The notes under the pieces are model-generated. The model had not been told where the DNA came from, made no database searches, and saw only the letters and a list, made by a program, of their open reading frames with translations. A stretch of DNA of 41,941 nucleotides from assembly GCF_000317205.1 (NCBI RefSeq), contig NZ_AJLK01000164.1, forward strand, positions 1 through 41,941, in the 5' to 3' direction. The position numbers and the translations under genes were made by a program. The first letter of the stretch is position 1; each line of letters opens with the position of its first letter. This document shows positions 35,293 to 41,941 of this stretch, one piece after another. Origin of the DNA: Fischerella muscicola PCC 7414. Lineage in GTDB: Bacteria > Cyanobacteriota > Cyanobacteriia > Cyanobacteriales > Nostocaceae.

Positions 35293-35526
35293 GTTTTATT
35301 AACGAACCACAAAGGACACAAAGAATTTTATTTTTGCAGTTGTAAGTGAATAAATAACTGTCTTTTTTAACTTTAGCTATTTATTTTCAATAATGACTGG
35401 TGTGTAACAGACAAGCAATTATGCCAACTATGGCGCTTGTAAAGTAAACTACCTACCACCTCCTCGAGGAGGTGGAGAGGGAGTAAGATTTATTCCCTTT
35501 TTTTAAAGGGGGCTGTTCCCTATTGC

Positions 35527-37107
35527 CTATTCCCTGTTACGAGTTTCCCGTTCCCTTTTATGTTCTTTTTCTTCTTTGAGGATCTGCTTGGCTTTGGCTT
35601 GCATTTCTAGATGTTGGGCTACACCTTCATAGGCATAACGATTGTAGTTGTTGGTTGTAATCAATTCTTGTAGATATTCTACTCGCTCTTTGCTACCTGG
35701 GTGAGATGATAACCAACTAGGAGGAGAATTTTTTTGTTGTTCTCTGAGGGTGTTCATCAAGTTATACACACCATCAGCAGCGTAACCACTGCTCACAATC
35801 AGGCGTGTACCCAAGGTATCTGCTTGACGTTCCATGTCTCGGCTGTAAGTAAGTGAAAATAGCTGTCCGATAGTACCGCCAAAGGGAAGATACTGAGTGA
35901 GGTTGCCGATGAGATTCCCTTGGGTAACTAATTGGAAGCCGTGAGAAAGCAGGACGTGGGATAATTCATGACCGAGTAAACCAGCTAATTCTGCCTCAGA
36001 ATTGGTTTTGGCGATCGCACCAGCATGAACGAAAATTTTACCACCAGGTAAGGCAAAGGCATTGAGGGATTCTTCCGGAATCACAAAGAACTCGTATCTA
36101 AATTCATCACGTCCGCCGACTTTTGCCAGTTTTTGCCCGATAGAATTGACGTATGCTACAAGCTGCGGGTCTTTAACTAAAGGTAGTTGTTTTTTTGCTT
36201 GTTTTGCTACCGAATCACCCACAGCTTTTTCGCCCTGGAGCAATAATATCGTAGAATCTAAGGCAGAAAATGGCCCAACCAGGCTACCCGTCAGAGCATA
36301 TCCTAAAGCACCAGTGATAATATTAGCGATCGTGTTACCTCTGACTTCTGCTCGAATATGAGATTTATAACGTTTGAGATTTTCTTCTGCTAGTTTATTA
36401 AATTCCGCCACTTGGGGGTGGTTGGGATTGAGAATTGCAAATTGCCGTGCTGCAATAGACGCCTCCATCCATTTTTTGTTACTTGCTAGGGTTGTAACTT
36501 TTGCTTTAATTAAGTCTGCTTGATTTGGATAAAGCGTTGCAGCCCGTTCTAAAATCTCTAATGCTTTTTTCTTATCGCCGTATTCTTGCAGTAGTTCAGC
36601 GTATTTAATTTGACCAGGAATAAACTCTGGATACTGCTGAACTAAAAGTTCCAGGGGAACAAAAATTCTTGTTTGCAGCTTACTGACAATACCAGCTTGT
36701 ACCTCTCGCCAGTATACCTTGCCTGCTGGAGATAATTGATTCACATCAGCGATCGCTGGTTTAATTTGTGGCGTGTGAGATGTTTCCGCAAATGGTTTTT
36801 TCACCTCGCGATATATTTTCTGGGCTGCTGCATACTCTCCCGCCAAATATAGCTTGTCTGCTTCGAGCAATTTTTGCCGACGGGCAATTTCTTCGGGAGT
36901 GGGTGCTGGTTCTGCTACTGCTGAATCTGGCTTTTTGTCATCACTTGCTTCTGGTGTCGGCGTAGGTTTGGGAGTTTCAACTACAACAGTAGGCTCTTGG
37001 GCAGGAGTGGGTGCCAGCGGTTGTGTCAGGATAATTAAAATAGATGTCCCAATAGCTAGCATTACCCAACTAACGGCCAGGAATAATGACTTCCAACGTC
37101 GTTTCAT
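35527..37107 (-). CDS. M48 family metalloprotease with TPR-like N-terminal region
   Basis: Zinc endopeptidase of 526 residues. An N-terminal hydrophobic segment (about 6-28) anchors or exports it, followed by a Pro/Thr-rich stretch (TPAQEPTVVVETPKPTPTP). Residues about 85-235 are helical repeats resembling TPRs (LYLAGEYAAAQKIYREV, KKALEILERAATLYPNQADL). The M48 catalytic domain has the zinc site HELSH (about residue 377) and the third ligand in the SRDMERQADTLG helix. The end (HPGSKERVEYLQEL) is the typical M48 tail. It is probably a periplasmic or lumen-side quality-control protease of BepA-like type, an inference from architecture. Confidence 0.93.
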   Translation of the reverse strand: MKRRWKSLFLAVSWVMLAIGTSILIILTQPLAPTPAQEPTVVVETPKPTPTPEASDDKKPDSAVAEPAPTPEEIARRQKLLEADKLYLAGEYAAAQKIYREVKKPFAETSHTPQIKPAIADVNQLSPAGKVYWREVQAGIVSKLQTRIFVPLELLVQQYPEFIPGQIKYAELLQEYGDKKKALEILERAATLYPNQADLIKAKVTTLASNKKWMEASIAARQFAILNPNHPQVAEFNKLAEENLKRYKSHIRAEVRGNTIANIITGALGYALTGSLVGPFSALDSTILLLQGEKAVGDSVAKQAKKQLPLVKDPQLVAYVNSIGQKLAKVGGRDEFRYEFFVIPEESLNAFALPGGKIFVHAGAIAKTNSEAELAGLLGHELSHVLLSHGFQLVTQGNLIGNLTQYLPFGGTIGQLFSLTYSRDMERQADTLGTRLIVSSGYAADGVYNLMNTLREQQKNSPPSWLSSHPGSKERVEYLQELITTNNYNRYAYEGVAQHLEMQAKAKQILKEEKEHKRERETRNRE

Positions 37108-37470
37108 GATCAGGTCTACCTATGCAAACAAGCTCTTCTTCTTAATGTATGAGGAATTACAACAACCGCCCAGAGCGATCGCACCACTTTGTTATATCAC
37201 TATGTAATCTTTATATATCGAGAGGGGTGGTGGGGAGGTGGGGAGGTGGGGAACTCGGGGCCCCCACTCCCCCAAGGGAGTGGGGATTAGGGGCAGTGGG
37301 GAGTGTGAGGAGTATGAGGAGTGTGAGGAGTGTGAGGAGTAGTAGATCATTAACTAAACACTAACTACTAACCAATGTACAGACGTGCCATGGCACGTCT
37401 GGTACAACCACCAACCACCAACCAACAACCAACAACCACCAACCACCAACCAACAACCAACAACTAAAAA
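37108..37470. repeat. Dense repeat region before holB
   Basis: It holds a GC-rich palindromic repeat (about 37249-37293, same unit as at 23367-23420), GTGTGAGGAG units, and a palindrome at 37376-37405 matching the one at 30-59 but with one inserted G. ACCAACA heptamers run up to the holB ATG. No gene is seen, and no Shine-Dalgarno precedes holB. Confidence 0.75.
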
Positions 37471-38439
37471 ATGACATTTTCCTCACTTATCGGACAACCA
37501 CAAGCAGTGGAATTACTGAGGCAAGCTGTAAAAAGCAATCGAGTTGCTCCGGCTTATTTATTTGTTGGGGCAGATGGAGTAGGACGCAGTTTAGCAGCAC
37601 GCTGCTTTATGGAGTTATTGTTTACCGATGCTCATGACAATACAGATGTTGTCCGTACTAAACTGCAAAAAGATAACCATCCGGATGTGCTATGGGTACA
37701 GCCAACCTACCAGTATCAAGGACAGCGCCTCACCGCCGCAGAAGCAGCTGCCAAAGGACTCAAGCGCAAAGCACCACCAGTAATTCGCTTAGAACAAATT
37801 CGTGAGATTACCGAATTTCTCTCCCGTCCACCTTTGGAAGCACCAAGGCATGTAGTGGTGGTGGAACAGGCAGAAACAATGGCAGAAGCAGCTGCTAATG
37901 CCCTACTGAAAACTTTAGAAGAACCAGGACAAGCAACACTGATATTAATTGCTCCTTCACCAGAGTCAATTTTACCCACCTTGGTGTCACGCTGCCAACG
38001 TATTCCCTTTTATCGCTTAGACACAGCCACAATGGCTGAGATATTAACACGTACGGGTCATCAAGAAATTCTCCAACATCCTGCGGTGTTGAGCATTGCT
38101 GGTGGTAGTCCTGGGGAAGCGATCGCTGCTTATCAACAACTACAAGCCATTCCTCCAGAACTACTCCAAGCCGTCACCAAAGTACCACAAAACTATCGCC
38201 AAGCCTTAGAGTTAGCCAGAGATATTGATAAAGCTCTCGATACAGAAGCACAACTGTGGCTAGTCGATTATCTCCAGCAGTCTTATTGGCTCCGGTGGCA
38301 TCAACCCCAGATGATCAAACTATTAGAACAAGCTCGTAAATCCTTACTCTGTTATGCTCAGCCCCGCCTCGTTTGGGAATGCACATTTATTCAGTTGTGT
38401 CAAGTAGCTTCACCTGGTACTAGAGCATCGATTCAGTAG
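37471..38439 (+). CDS. holB: DNA polymerase III delta' subunit
   Basis: Clamp-loader subunit of 322 residues that helps open the beta sliding clamp on DNA. The AAA+ core shows GADGVGRSLAARCFMELL at the P-loop position (GxxGxGR variant, without the normal Lys, as in delta' subunits). Other segments are ADAEANALLKTLEEPGQATLILI-like (EAAANALLKTLEEPGQATLIL) and VSRCQRIPFYRL for sensor 1 and the following region. The four-Cys zinc module of the E. coli type is not obvious. The upstream 35 bases are pure heptamer repeat, so translation start lacks a visible ribosome site. Confidence 0.92.
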   Translation: MTFSSLIGQPQAVELLRQAVKSNRVAPAYLFVGADGVGRSLAARCFMELLFTDAHDNTDVVRTKLQKDNHPDVLWVQPTYQYQGQRLTAAEAAAKGLKRKAPPVIRLEQIREITEFLSRPPLEAPRHVVVVEQAETMAEAAANALLKTLEEPGQATLILIAPSPESILPTLVSRCQRIPFYRLDTATMAEILTRTGHQEILQHPAVLSIAGGSPGEAIAAYQQLQAIPPELLQAVTKVPQNYRQALELARDIDKALDTEAQLWLVDYLQQSYWLRWHQPQMIKLLEQARKSLLCYAQPRLVWECTFIQLCQVASPGTRASIQ

Positions 38440-38540
38440 ACCTCTTGCTCTTTACCCTTTAAAGGTATCCTGTAAAATTATCAGGTAACTGAGCTTCAGT
38501 TTGAAGCACCAGTGTTAATTTTATCTGTCATTGCAAAAAA

Positions 38541-38843
38541 ATGAGTACACATCAAATGAAAATTAAAGGTATCAAACGCGGTCAAACTATTGAACTCTTA
38601 GAACAAATTAATGATATTCCTGATGGTACAGAAATTCTCGTTGAATTTGTAATTTCTTCAAAGCAAATAACTGAAGATTCACAAACTTTAAGTGATGAAG
38701 AAAGGCTCTCCAAACTCAACCAATTATTTGGTGTTTGGCAAGACCAACCTGAACTAGTAGAAATATTTGCAGAAATTGACAAACAACGCCACGCTTATCG
38801 AGGTAGAGTTATCTATCCTATTGAAAATCAAGACGATAAATAA
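38541..38843 (+). CDS. VapB-type antitoxin
   Basis: A 100-residue small protein that precedes the PIN toxin and overlaps it by one base (TAATG). The N-terminal part KIKGIKRGQTIELLEQIND-IPDGTEILVEF resembles the beta-strand AbrB/VapB-like domain found in many cyanobacterial vapB partners. The C-terminal half is charged (DDQPELVEIFAEIDKQRHAYRG region) and should wrap the toxin. I infer its role chiefly from position. An ATG at 38556 is an alternative start. Confidence 0.85.
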   Translation: MSTHQMKIKGIKRGQTIELLEQINDIPDGTEILVEFVISSKQITEDSQTLSDEERLSKLNQLFGVWQDQPELVEIFAEIDKQRHAYRGRVIYPIENQDDK

Positions 38844-39235
38844 TGTACTTATTAGATACTAATATTTGCATTGCACTACTTAATAATAACCCCAAGGCAG
38901 TTGCAAAACTTAATTTTTTATTTGCTCAATGCTATATTTCGACAATAGTTGTTTCAGAACTTTATAAAGGTGTTTACTGTTCGCAGCAAGTTGAAAAGAA
39001 TTTAGAAATATTAGCACAGTTAACTCAACTGCTAACAGTTGAACCATTTGACTTAGATGCGGCTGTAGAATTTGGTAAGATTCAAAGCGAACTCAGACAA
39101 ATTGGTAAACCAACAGGGGAAATTGATGCGTTGATTGGTGCTGTTGCGCGATCGCGTAACGACATTCTGGTTACTAATAACATCAAAGATTTTGAAAAGA
39201 TTCTCAATTTGCAGTTAGAAAACTGGCTAGAGTGA
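38843..39235 (+). CDS. vapC: VapC-type PIN-domain ribonuclease toxin
   Basis: A 130-residue PIN nuclease, toxin of a type II toxin-antitoxin pair. The acidic active-site residues are D5 in MYLLDTNICIALL, E39 in TIVVSELYKG and D95 in TGEIDALIGAVA. VTNNIKDFEKI (about 110-120) is the usual last motif. The length is typical of VapC. Its ATG overlaps the antitoxin TAA, which supports translational coupling. A RelE-like remnant lies convergently at its 3' end, so the locus has hosted more than one such system. Confidence 0.92.
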   Translation: MYLLDTNICIALLNNNPKAVAKLNFLFAQCYISTIVVSELYKGVYCSQQVEKNLEILAQLTQLLTVEPFDLDAAVEFGKIQSELRQIGKPTGEIDALIGAVARSRNDILVTNNIKDFEKILNLQLENWLE

Positions 39236-39322
39236 CTTGCACTGTAAAAGCTGCACAAGTTGACTTTCATCATCAATTTCGTAACGAACTCTATAATCAC
39301 CAACCCGAACTGCGATCGCCAT
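39227..39322 (-). pseudogene. RelE/ParE-family toxin, C-terminal remnant
   Basis: A 31-codon frame on the minus strand reads MAIAVRVGDYRVRYEIDDES and then QLVQLLQCKSL. The VRVGDYRVRYEIDDE pattern is the typical core strand pair of RelE toxins. The N-terminal two thirds and the final basic strand are absent. It overlaps the vapC 3' end by nine bases. Confidence 0.6.
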
Positions 39323-39411
39323 CGGGAAGAAATAAAAAAAGTGAGGATTCTGCGTCATCAAGAAGGCGATCGCCTCACTCCCTCAGTTGTGATTCGCTTC
39401 ATAGTTCGTGT

Positions 39412-40344
39412 TCACAAACTCTCGTAGGTGAGTTCTGAGTTTGCCCAGTTGGTTTCTTCTAAGAATTCACCAAATGTAGTTAGAAGTCCAGGAAACTCTG
39501 CTCGTAAGCGCTCAACATCAGCTTGATAACCTTGGTGACGATACCATTGAATTAAATCAAACAGGTCTTTTCGCAAAAGCAGCAAGAAAATCCACGGTGC
39601 TACTTCTTTGTGAACAACAGTCATTCCCTGCACTTTGGAGAATTCTGCCGCCATCTGCTTGGGAGTCAGTACATCACCGGCAAGTTCTATCTCTTGACCT
39701 ATGTAATCGGAAGGATTTTTGATTACATAAGCTGCGACTCGACCCATATCTTTAGTCGTAACCAAATGTATAGGTTTATCTGGCTGAATGGAAAATGGAA
39801 ACACTCCTTTGAGGATAGATGGTCGTGTGTACTGCTTCCAAAACTCTTCCATAAACAAGCAGGCTCGTAACATTGTTGTTGGTAAGCCTGTCGATTTGAG
39901 AACTTGTTCTACTTTGTACTTTTGCTCGATGTGAGGAATTCCGGATTTTCTATCTGCTCCTCCTGCGGAGTTATATACAAAATGTTTAATGTTAGCTTGC
40001 TTAGCAACTTGGGCAACTCGCTTTGCTCTTTCTACTTCTCGGGGATCAGGTTTTGCGGCATCAGCAGTGGTAGCATGACAGTAAACAGCCGAAATATCTG
40101 CAAAGGCTGGTGATAGTGAGTCCTCATCATCTAAATTTGCCTCTATAAGCTCGACTCCTGCATTGCTCATTTTTAATAATGAGGGGCGGCTGAGGTCGAT
40201 TTTCCTGGTGATGGCACGTAAATTATTAACTCCTTGTTCAAGAAATCCCTTGACTAAATTTGCGCCTGTGCCACCTGTGACTCCAATGAGCAAAACTTTC
40301 CCGACGTTTGCTTGTTGTTTGTTTTGACCATTATCTAAAGGCAT
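39412..40344 (-). CDS. NmrA-like NAD(P)-binding oxidoreductase
   Basis: Atypical short-chain dehydrogenase of 310 residues. The nucleotide-binding motif GVTGGTGANLVKGFLEQG (about 21-38) matches the GxxGxxG of the extended/atypical SDR class. NSAGGADRKSGIPHIEQKYKVEQVLKSTGLPTTMLRACLFME is the NmrA-like central segment, in which the classic YxxxK catalytic pair is replaced (QKYKVEQ retains Tyr and Lys in another spacing). Such proteins often sense redox state or reduce small carbonyls. I use the ATG at 40344; an in-frame GTG at 40353 would add three residues. No operon partners. Confidence 0.85.
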   Translation of the reverse strand: MPLDNGQNKQQANVGKVLLIGVTGGTGANLVKGFLEQGVNNLRAITRKIDLSRPSLLKMSNAGVELIEANLDDEDSLSPAFADISAVYCHATTADAAKPDPREVERAKRVAQVAKQANIKHFVYNSAGGADRKSGIPHIEQKYKVEQVLKSTGLPTTMLRACLFMEEFWKQYTRPSILKGVFPFSIQPDKPIHLVTTKDMGRVAAYVIKNPSDYIGQEIELAGDVLTPKQMAAEFSKVQGMTVVHKEVAPWIFLLLLRKDLFDLIQWYRHQGYQADVERLRAEFPGLLTTFGEFLEETNWANSELTYESL

Positions 40345-40353
40345 AATTTTCAC

Positions 40354-40572
40354 AACTTAGATAAAGGTTCACCAGACATATTGCTTTTACATGTTACTTT
40401 AACGGAGTTTAACGGTTTCTACAAGGCGAGCAATGATATATGCGATCGCTCGCCCTTGTGGAATTTGCCATTGTTGAGGATGTTCTTGGGTATTAGAGAG
40501 TTAATCTGAAATTAGAAGCTAGATCAAGAAAAGCTTACTTTTTCTGGGCTATGTATTCAAAAGCAACTCAAA
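40354..40572. other. Divergent intergenic region
   Basis: Separates the NmrA-like gene from the glycosyltransferase. One HIP1-like GCGATCGC at about 40442. No gene or clear promoter. Confidence 0.4.
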
Positions 40573-41712
40573 ATGATTATTACCTTAGAAATTATATTCC
40601 TAACGCTGATGCTAGGCTCAGTGTTATTTTACATAGCATGTGCCATTTGTACCGATCAGTTTTTTGCGTCTACCCAACAGCAAATTCCCAGTAATCAAGA
40701 TGTACCAGTCTCAATCATGGTATCGGTAAGTGGATTAGATGAGGGAGCATGGGAAAATTGGTCGTCGCTGTGTAAGCAAAACTATCCGAATTATGAAGTG
40801 CTGTTTGGAGTGACAGATCCCAAAGACTCTGCTGTTCCCTTGCTAAAAAAGCTGGTTGCAACTTTCCCCGACCAAGTAAGACTGTTTATTGGTTTAGAAC
40901 CACGGGGAGTCAATTATAAAGATAGCAACCTGAGCTATTTATTGGAAGAGTCTCAACATGAAGTGATCATCTTTGCTGATGGTGATATCCGAGTAAATCC
41001 TGACTACATCCGCACTGTTGTAACTCCTTTGCTTGATGGGAAAGTAGATGTTGTCACCAGTGCCTATATCGGGTACAACCCCCAATATCTAGGTGCTGCT
41101 GTTGCTTCTTTCGGTCGCTGTGTTGACTTTATTCCTAGTTTGTTAATAGCTCGTAGACTTGACGATGGTCTACGCCTAACTATAGGAGTAACTATAGCTA
41201 CTCGCAAAACTACGTTAGCTGATTTTGGTGGTTTGCACCTCAACCGCATTGGTTCAGACTACAATCTTGGCAAAAGAGCAGCCCAAGCAGGTTATAAGGT
41301 AGAACTATCACCCCATATTTTAGAGTGGGATACTGGTCGAGAAAACCTAAAGCAGGTATTTACCCGAGAATTACGCTGGGCGCGGACTATCCGTTACAAT
41401 CGCGGCGCACAGTACTATACTATGGTGTTCTGTTACGGCACTGTCTACTGTATTCCGCTGTTGTTACTGTCGGGGTTTGCTGGTTGGGCAGTAGCTATGT
41501 GCTTAACCACAATTATTATTCGTTATATGCAAGTACTAGTCAGTATTTTTAGTATGAACTGTCCCAAACTCTTACGTTGGCTTTGGATAATCCCGTTGCG
41601 AGACTCACTCAGCTTTATTGTTTGGGTAATGGGTGCATTTGGACAACGTATTTATTGGCGTGGAAGATATCTGCGGGTAGAGGGTGATGGTGTTATCTCT
41701 CCGTGGAAGTAA
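40573..41712 (+). CDS. Ceramide-glucosyltransferase-like GT2/GT21 (HpnI-like) glycosyltransferase
   Basis: Membrane glycosyltransferase of 379 residues, N-terminal helix about 4-24, then a GT-A domain. VSIMVSVSGLDEGAWENWSSL is the start of the nucleotide-sugar fold, FADGDIRV (about 137-144) gives the DxD-type metal site, and the C-terminal RELRWARTIR (about 269-278) is the (Q/R)xxRW signature of processive/ceramide-glucosyltransferase enzymes. Several helices (about 288-315 and 338-362) follow. HpnI, which attaches N-acetylglucosamine to bacteriohopanetetrol, belongs to this group, so a hopanoid or glycolipid product is plausible; the substrate is inferred. Confidence 0.85.
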   Translation: MIITLEIIFLTLMLGSVLFYIACAICTDQFFASTQQQIPSNQDVPVSIMVSVSGLDEGAWENWSSLCKQNYPNYEVLFGVTDPKDSAVPLLKKLVATFPDQVRLFIGLEPRGVNYKDSNLSYLLEESQHEVIIFADGDIRVNPDYIRTVVTPLLDGKVDVVTSAYIGYNPQYLGAAVASFGRCVDFIPSLLIARRLDDGLRLTIGVTIATRKTTLADFGGLHLNRIGSDYNLGKRAAQAGYKVELSPHILEWDTGRENLKQVFTRELRWARTIRYNRGAQYYTMVFCYGTVYCIPLLLLSGFAGWAVAMCLTTIIIRYMQVLVSIFSMNCPKLLRWLWIIPLRDSLSFIVWVMGAFGQRIYWRGRYLRVEGDGVISPWK

Positions 41713-41941
41713 TGAAAGGTTGGTTTTGAGTACAGCATTTCATTAATTCCTATTTCTACACAAATGCTATTCTGCCTTGAAGTTGTCCTCTAGGCGTCTA
41801 CAGCCTACGTTTATGTCTTCTCTAATTAAGATGGTGGCTAAAATTATGTTTTAGAAATCGACCACCGATAAACACAGATGTACACAGATGGATACAGATT
41901 GATTATCCATTTGTGACTAATTTTTGATGATTCATAACTAT
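41713..41941. other. Non-coding right end
   Basis: No open frame or RNA gene is seen after the glycosyltransferase. It includes an ATCGACCACCGATAAACACAG-type stretch (about 41858-41878), a common dispersed repeat-like segment. Confidence 0.35.

Noticed and set aside
39232-39438. 68-residue plus-strand frame after vapC
   Set aside because: It lies antisense to the RelE relic and overlaps the NmrA-like gene end, without any motif.

Overview
The window is chromosomal DNA of a filamentous, probably nitrogen-fixing (Nostoc/Anabaena/Calothrix-like) cyanobacterium. This is shown by psbA, the phycobilisome core gene apcF, CP12 and a Yfr1-type small RNA, by the many GCGATCGC (HIP1) octamers, by heptanucleotide tandem repeats between genes, and by canonical NtcA promoters in front of glnB and glnA. 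The taxonomic call is inference.

Layout: (1) 1-7.0 kb: housekeeping genes on the plus strand (small membrane protein, serS, rseP, nth, a coiled-coil membrane protein, glnB). (2) 7.0-9.2 kb: rdgB and a phosphohexomutase on the minus strand. (3) 9.5-11.6 kb: an arsM-arsS pair for arsenosugar synthesis, followed by a Yfr1-like sRNA with a strong terminator. (4) 12-14.7 kb: an accessory, partly decayed stretch with a frameshifted, GC-richer secreted amidohydrolase and a truncated VWA protein. (5) 14.8-20.4 kb: a MarR regulator, an EmrA-like membrane fusion protein and two MFS transporters, the second with a frameshift near its 3' end. (6) 20.4-23.4 kb: acylphosphatase, a 12-residue-repeat protein whose repeats each carry HIP1, a DUF1823-type protein, a 3'-truncated FAD monooxygenase, tRNA-Ser(GGA) and a C-terminally extended 2Fe-2S ferredoxin. 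(7) 23.5-28.8 kb: glnA, apcF, tlyA, CP12 and an atypical psbA. (8) 29.3-37.1 kb: a small helical protein, two paralogous GTPases on either side of a Cache/HAMP histidine kinase, and an M48 protease with TPR-like region. (9) 37.4-41.7 kb: holB, a vapBC pair with a RelE remnant beside it, an NmrA-like oxidoreductase and an HpnI/ceramide-glucosyltransferase-like enzyme.

The most notable points are these. The psbA product lacks several Mn4CaO5 ligands and the H272 non-heme iron ligand but keeps TyrZ, H190 and H198, so it looks like a rogue/sentinel D1. Both PII (glnB) and glutamine synthetase (glnA) have complete NtcA-type promoters, tying nitrogen sensing to assimilation. A probable Yfr1 sRNA lies outside all genes. 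A shared motif upstream of marR and of the emrA-like gene is a candidate operator. Four genes or gene remnants carry frameshifts, stops or truncations, which could be true decay or, for the two single-base homopolymer-adjacent cases, sequencing error.
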